From Alistipes sp. (lineage in GTDB: Bacteria > Bacteroidota > Bacteroidia > Bacteroidales > Rikenellaceae): a stretch of 64,000 nt of DNA. The stretch spans positions 1 through 64,000 of the forward strand of contig JAFZFX010000011.1 in assembly GCA_017555695.1 (NCBI GenBank), in the 5' to 3' direction. Of this stretch, positions 60,050 to 64,000 are shown piece after piece. The notes under the pieces were generated by a model, which saw only the letters and a list, made by a program, of their open reading frames with translations, made no database searches and was not told the origin of the DNA. The position numbers and the translations under genes are program-made. Numbering within the stretch: the stretch's first letter is position 1; the number at the start of each line of letters is the position of its first letter.

Positions 60050-60913
60050 TTACTCACGCAAATCGACCTCAATCTCATTTACTGTGGTGTAGTTGTCGCC
60101 GAATGTCACAGTCAGACCTGCGCCACCAGCTGTTGAGTGGTCTACAACGATGTTGTAGTGGTGCTCCTTCTTCAGTAGGCCGCTAATCTCTGTCTCGCTG
60201 AACTCTACCTCTACGCCATTCTGCTTTGTAGCCTTACCGCTCAGTTTGAGTCGCTGGTCTGCATTAACAAAAATCAGCGGAGAAGTAAACTCTGCACTTG
60301 TGGGGTTATATGTCCACGAGTTGTTCTCTGACGAGATGGTCAGCTCCACATCTGAATAGTACTTTACGAACCACTCGGTAACCTTCAGTGTGAAGCAGCA
60401 GTTCTCCAATGCGAGTGATACATAAGCGTCTGTTGTAAGACCTGCAGTTACGGTCAGCGTATTGCCATATACTCCACCCTTGAAGTAGGGGTTGTTCTCA
60501 CCCTCGGCAATGTTTCCATCGTCATCGAGTGTCGGCTTGTTGGCAAGCTCGGCCGAGTAAACACCCTGATTGAGCTTAACATCAGCCTCGTTGTACTCCT
60601 TGAGTGTAGTCCAGCTGTTGTTGTACTGAACGAGGTCGCCCTTCTCCTTTGTTGCAGGATTGTCATACTCTCCCGTAATCTTAAGTGTAAGTTTTTCAGA
60701 GAGTGTAGCCGCCGAGGGAATCAGATTGTCGGGCAACTTGTAACCCGATGTGGCACGAGTCTCCACATTCTCCAACTCTCCGTCAATGGCATACTTAAAC
60801 TCAATCTGACCCTCACCGCTTGTGATGGCCAAATCATCGTCATTGTTGTTGCAGGCCGAAACGATAGCCGCCGCAAACAACACATAGGCGATACGCATTA
60901 GTTTAGTTTTCAT
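60050..60913 (-). CDS. DUF4493 surface lipoprotein (short)
   Basis: 287 residues from ATG 60913, at the signal MKTKLMRIAYVLFAAAIVSAC. Mature protein: GQIEFKYAIDGELENVETRAT, LTLKITGEYDNPA, VKLNQGVYSAELANKPT, YFKGGVYGNTLTVTAGLTTDAYVSLALENCCFTLKV, HHYNIVVDHSTAGGAGLTV. This is a compact DUF4493 protein resembling the N-domains of the next two genes. Surface location inferred. Second gene of the operon, 41 nt after the fimbrillin-like gene. Confidence 0.82.
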   Translation of the reverse strand: MKTKLMRIAYVLFAAAIVSACNNNDDDLAITSGEGQIEFKYAIDGELENVETRATSGYKLPDNLIPSAATLSEKLTLKITGEYDNPATKEKGDLVQYNNSWTTLKEYNEADVKLNQGVYSAELANKPTLDDDGNIAEGENNPYFKGGVYGNTLTVTAGLTTDAYVSLALENCCFTLKVTEWFVKYYSDVELTISSENNSWTYNPTSAEFTSPLIFVNADQRLKLSGKATKQNGVEVEFSETEISGLLKKEHHYNIVVDHSTAGGAGLTVTFGDNYTTVNEIEVDLRE

Positions 60914-60954
60914 CTTGCTGTATTTTAATTTTATATTTTTCTTAATATCTTGCA

Positions 60955-62961
60955 CTAATTCTGGTGATTAGGGAAGTATGTTCTGTAATTCTTGTCCGTG
61001 TGCTTGGTTGTACCACCCACTGACACCTTGATGTTGTCTATGTACATATAGATAGTAACAGCGGCAGGTGCACCTTTCGATACATGGTCGTCAAGGAACC
61101 ATGTGAAGCGGCTTGCCGAAGAGCAATTATCCATCGTGTGGCTTGTCTTTGGCATAGATGTACTGAAACCTCCCGTGCCAGTGTTGTACTCTATCGCATT
61201 CGCAGGTCTGTTACCCGAATCTGCACCAGCAAGTGTTCCTCCTGAACCTCCGCCTATTGCACTATCGTTACTGTGCATTCCGAACATACAGCGAGTCTGG
61301 ATTGACGATATCACCGAGCCAAAAAGTTTGCTTTCGCTCTTTGTGCCGTTGATGTCGTAAGTGATTGTCACCTTTGTATTGTTGGTGAGCCTGCTCATTG
61401 CTGGCGAGTCCAATCTACCCCATTTAACATCGGTATATCCTGCTGTTGTTCCGATGTAACTATTTAGTTCAATATAACCAGTGCTACCATTGTGCGAAGT
61501 CCAACGCGAACCCGACCAGCCGTTAAGGTTGGCACTTGAGAGCCAGCTACCATCGCTGTTATCGTCTTGCTCGCTATTGTCTGCTGCTCCCGCGAAATCC
61601 TCATAGAATAGATATGGCAGTGCGTAGCTGAAAATTGTCGTAGAGTTGCCGATGAGAGTCGTAGGCAGCGTGTAGGTCATCGAGTGATGGCTCACATCAG
61701 CGTTGTTCGATGCAAATCCCACGGTGATGCTCTTGCCAGGCAGATCGGTGTTCAACTCGCCCTCCTCATAATAGTAGGTAGCGGTGAATGTGCCGTTGGC
61801 CGATTCCATCGTGTCGCCATCTACACCTTGCGGTTTGAGTCCTGCGGGCCACTGCTTTACATACATCTTGGTTGCATTCTCGCCCAAGAAGTTGGGATAC
61901 TCGTTGCTGTCGGGGCACGAGAATGTAAACTTGATGGGCGCCAAAGCCTCGGGAATAGTCAGATTGATGGGGGTAATGTGCTGTGCCTGCAAGTTGAGGT
62001 CAGTGACATAAGTCGAAATAGCTCGGCTCGGCTGACCAGTCAGCAGATAACCTCTGAACTTAATCTCGCCACTCATCACTCCAGGCTTGAGCAATACCCA
62101 CACATAACGACCACCAGCATTGAGCAACTTGTCGTCACTCATATCAATCAAGACTTTGTTTGTCTGGTCACTCCATACGGGGTCGCTGTCGGGGTTGATG
62201 GCATCGAAAGATACCGTTCCACCCACCACATTGGTAGGGAATGTAATCTCCAACTGCTTGATACCCTTGAACATCAGATTGCGTCCTTCTGGGATGTAGA
62301 TGCGTACTGCGTGCATCAGATGCTCGAACTCCATCGTCGGTTCGGGCCATACCTGGTTGCTTGTCTGCTCGGGGTTGCGCTCCACCAAAGCCCCGCCTCT
62401 TACCGTAGCACGCATAATATCCAACTCGGCGTCGTAATCACCGCTCTGCGTTGTCGGCAAACTGTATGTAACGGTTGTGCCCACGCGTGAAGATGGCACG
62501 GGGAAGGCAGCGTAATAATCATAAGTGTTCGACTGCGACATCGGCGATGGAATAGTTGCCGCAAAATCAGCCGAATAGTATGTGTAGTTGTAGTGGTCGA
62601 GCGAGAATGTTGCAGCCTCGAATCCATCGGCAAAGTTTGTTGAGGCACTGCCGTCAGTTGCCACGGGTGCAGCCCACGCCACGAACTTGTCGTTGTCCGA
62701 CCAGCGAATTGGCTGCTGACTACCTGCGGTGCCTTCGGCCACATCCCCTACCTGTGTACGGGTTGATGCTTTGCCCGAAACATCAATCACCTCATCCTCG
62801 ATGAAGATTGTCGGATCGCTACCGCGCGTTGTCAGCCCCTGGCTTGCCTGCATCACTACTCTGCACTTTGTCACAGAGTTTGTGCTATCGCCTCTGTCGT
62901 CGTTGCGACAAGCCGACAAAGCCAAAACAGCCAATAATAATATGTAGTTTCTTATTTGCAC
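60955..62961 (-). CDS. Fimbrillin-like lipoprotein with C-terminal jelly-roll-type domain
   Basis: 668 residues from a GTG at 62961; no ATG lies near the signal (VQIRNYILLLAVLALSAC), and the -7 box TATTTTTG (62989-62996) lies just upstream, which excludes longer starts. Residues ~20-390 resemble fimbrillin-family proteins: RVVMQASQGLTTRGSDP, TRTQVGD, IRWSDNDKFVAWAAP, YDYYAAFPVPSSRVG and FEHLMHAVRIYIPEGRNL. The C-terminal ~250 residues (LFYEDFAGAADNSEQDD to MYIDNIKVSVGG) look like a carbohydrate-binding beta-sandwich. First gene of the five-gene surface operon. Confidence 0.78.
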   Translation of the reverse strand: MQIRNYILLLAVLALSACRNDDRGDSTNSVTKCRVVMQASQGLTTRGSDPTIFIEDEVIDVSGKASTRTQVGDVAEGTAGSQQPIRWSDNDKFVAWAAPVATDGSASTNFADGFEAATFSLDHYNYTYYSADFAATIPSPMSQSNTYDYYAAFPVPSSRVGTTVTYSLPTTQSGDYDAELDIMRATVRGGALVERNPEQTSNQVWPEPTMEFEHLMHAVRIYIPEGRNLMFKGIKQLEITFPTNVVGGTVSFDAINPDSDPVWSDQTNKVLIDMSDDKLLNAGGRYVWVLLKPGVMSGEIKFRGYLLTGQPSRAISTYVTDLNLQAQHITPINLTIPEALAPIKFTFSCPDSNEYPNFLGENATKMYVKQWPAGLKPQGVDGDTMESANGTFTATYYYEEGELNTDLPGKSITVGFASNNADVSHHSMTYTLPTTLIGNSTTIFSYALPYLFYEDFAGAADNSEQDDNSDGSWLSSANLNGWSGSRWTSHNGSTGYIELNSYIGTTAGYTDVKWGRLDSPAMSRLTNNTKVTITYDINGTKSESKLFGSVISSIQTRCMFGMHSNDSAIGGGSGGTLAGADSGNRPANAIEYNTGTGGFSTSMPKTSHTMDNCSSASRFTWFLDDHVSKGAPAAVTIYMYIDNIKVSVGGTTKHTDKNYRTYFPNHQN

Positions 62962-63166
62962 TTTTATTACAAAATAACAATATGTGTGCAAAAATATGAA
63001 CTCTCTTTCACCCCTAAAAATAAATTCAACCAAATATATTAATTTTATCACGAATTGATGTTTTGCCCACATAAACGCATTTATAGCATAAAAAGTTATC
63101 AATATCAATTCATTATGAAATTATATACTTTCGTTGAAATTTTATCCTCGGCATTTGCTTTTTACC

Positions 63167-63174
63167 TATATTTG
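63167..63174 (+). promoter_or_regulatory. -7 box of the terminal barrel gene
   Basis: TATATTTG, 33 nt before the ATG; no clear -33 match at normal spacing. Confidence 0.45.
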
Positions 63175-63206
63175 CGGCGGTCAATACTATTTATCAAAGT
63201 AGACTT

Positions 63207-63998
63207 ATGCGATTTTTACGATTCATACTTCTTGTTGCACTGTTGGCAATCTCGTTTGCAGGTTATGCCCAGACCGATGTGGCCGTGGCTGCAAATGCCG
63301 ATTCGCTCTCTCGTGCTGACAAGATTCGCCAGCGAGGCATCACCAACACTTCAAATGTCTTTATCCCCAAGGGGCTTTGGGCTTCGGGTTTGGCTACCTC
63401 GTATTCTCACCATATGAATACCAACTATCAGTTGGCTATTGTCGAGGGTATCTACTCCGAGGGTTACACCTTCAAGGTCAGCCCTATGGTTGCCTATACC
63501 ATCAAGGACAATATGGCCATCGGTGTTCGTGGCACCTACTCTCGTAGCAACCTTACGGTAGATAGCGCTGCGCTGAGGTTTGGTGACGAGGAGACTGGTA
63601 CCGAGATTACGGTCAATGATTACAAGGCTGTAAAGCACAACTATACCGTCGCCGCCATCTGGCGTCAGTATATACCGCTGGGCCGAAGTAAGCGCTTCGC
63701 CATCTTCAACGAGATTTCGATGGGTGCTGGCGGTACGCAGTCAATCTTTGCTGCTGATGAACCCATCAAGGGTACATTTGAGGAGGGTTACACCATCTCG
63801 CTCGGTGTGTCGCCTGGTTTGATGGCCTTCGCTACAAACGATGTTGCCATTGAGGTGAATGTCGGCGTTATGGGTATCAATTTCAGTAAGGTCGAGCAGA
63901 CCCACAATCAAGTGGCTGTTGGCGACAGATGTACCAGCAGTATGAATTTCAAAGTCAATCTGCTCTCAATCGGAGTGGGTCTATCCTTTTACTTATAG
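63207..63998 (+). CDS. Outer membrane beta-barrel protein, unknown
   Basis: 263 residues with a signal peptide (MRFLRFILLVALLAISFAGYAQ). A short polar region (ADSLSRADKIRQRGITNTSN) precedes amphipathic strands: GLWASGLATSYSHHM, YTFKVSPMVAYTIKDNMAIGVRGTYSRS, NYTVAAIWRQYIPLG, FAIFNEISMGAGG, YTISLGVSPGLMAFATNDVAIEVNVGVMGINF and SIGVGLSFYL at the end. Predicted eight- to ten-stranded barrel of the outer membrane. Divergent from the surface lipoprotein operon, so a functional link is possible but not shown. Stop at 63996-63998. Confidence 0.8.
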   Translation: MRFLRFILLVALLAISFAGYAQTDVAVAANADSLSRADKIRQRGITNTSNVFIPKGLWASGLATSYSHHMNTNYQLAIVEGIYSEGYTFKVSPMVAYTIKDNMAIGVRGTYSRSNLTVDSAALRFGDEETGTEITVNDYKAVKHNYTVAAIWRQYIPLGRSKRFAIFNEISMGAGGTQSIFAADEPIKGTFEEGYTISLGVSPGLMAFATNDVAIEVNVGVMGINFSKVEQTHNQVAVGDRCTSSMNFKVNLLSIGVGLSFYL

Positions 63999-64000
63999 TG

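Noticed and set aside
59325..60092. Plus-strand ORF of 255 codons opposite a DUF4493 gene
   Set aside because: Shadow of the long lipoprotein gene, which has a clear signal peptide and operon context.
61684..62490. Plus-strand ORF of 268 codons opposite the fimbrillin-like gene
   Set aside because: Shadow frame; no start context, no domain-like features.

Overview
The window is a chromosomal segment of a Bacteroidales (Bacteroidota) bacterium, probably a gut commensal. The evidence is the near-universal promoter form of this phylum (a -7 box TAnnTTTG with a TTTG-like -33 box about 20 nt upstream), abundant SPII lipoproteins and glycoside hydrolases, and lineage-typical families (DUF5606, DUF4493, PCMD, DUF4838, fimbrillin-like, CCDC81/HU-SPOR, GLPGLI). 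An Alistipes-like (Rikenellaceae) origin is plausible but cannot be fixed from the sequence alone.

Layout. 1-2.5 kb: translation genes rplM (partial), rpsI, rpsB, tsf, with a folded leader before rpsB. 2.5-9.6 kb: an autoregulated-looking winged-helix/membrane protein pair, a secreted beta-propeller protein, a free-Met-R-sulfoxide reductase, a GH97 glycosidase and a PepD dipeptidase. 9.7-13.4 kb: a promoter, a folded leader with a C8 tract, a 40-residue peptide gene, a fimbrillin-like lipoprotein and an outer-membrane barrel. 13.5-19.5 kb: obgE, a metallophosphoesterase, DUF5606, a TlpA-like lipoprotein, MscS, and dusB behind a folded leader. 19.5-26.2 kb: a four-gene secreted hydrolase operon (esterase, DPP IV-type peptidase, propeller lipoprotein, DUF4832) divergent from a DUF1080 gene. 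26.4-31 kb: tRNA-Arg(CCG), a CI-like regulator, an orphan histidine kinase, lgt, an HU/SPOR membrane protein, GtrA and a small conserved-looking protein. 31-37 kb: GH26 mannanase, zinc-type ABC ATPase and binding protein (no permease seen), a two-domain DUF1080 lipoprotein, a GLPGLI protein and a CE1-like esterase. 37.6-38.8 kb: an XRE regulator followed by a 660-bp AT-rich gene-free region carrying five TTACA-N2-TGTAA sites. 38.8-47.2 kb: a long minus-strand cluster bcp-recA-rel-DUF4838-DUF4838-membrane protein-HIT. 47.3-47.8 kb: a zinc-ribbon protein plus two tiny membrane peptides. 48-54 kb: GH29 fucosidase, WYL regulator, dnaA, phospho-sugar mutase. 54.1-63 kb: a five-gene surface lipoprotein operon (fimbrillin-like, DUF4493, DUF4493, DUF4493-PCMD, PCMD), divergent from a small outer-membrane protein.

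Housekeeping genes alternate with secreted carbohydrate- and peptide-degrading enzymes (GH97, GH26, GH29, DUF1080, DUF4838, CE1-like esterases, DPP IV), which fits a glycan- and peptide-foraging lifestyle. No SusC/SusD pair, transposase, CRISPR array or complete phage is present. The parts least explained by known families are the 40-residue peptide locus with its structured, C8-bearing leader, the operator cluster beside the XRE gene, the surface lipoprotein operon, the dusB leader fold, and the tiny membrane peptides upstream of bcp.
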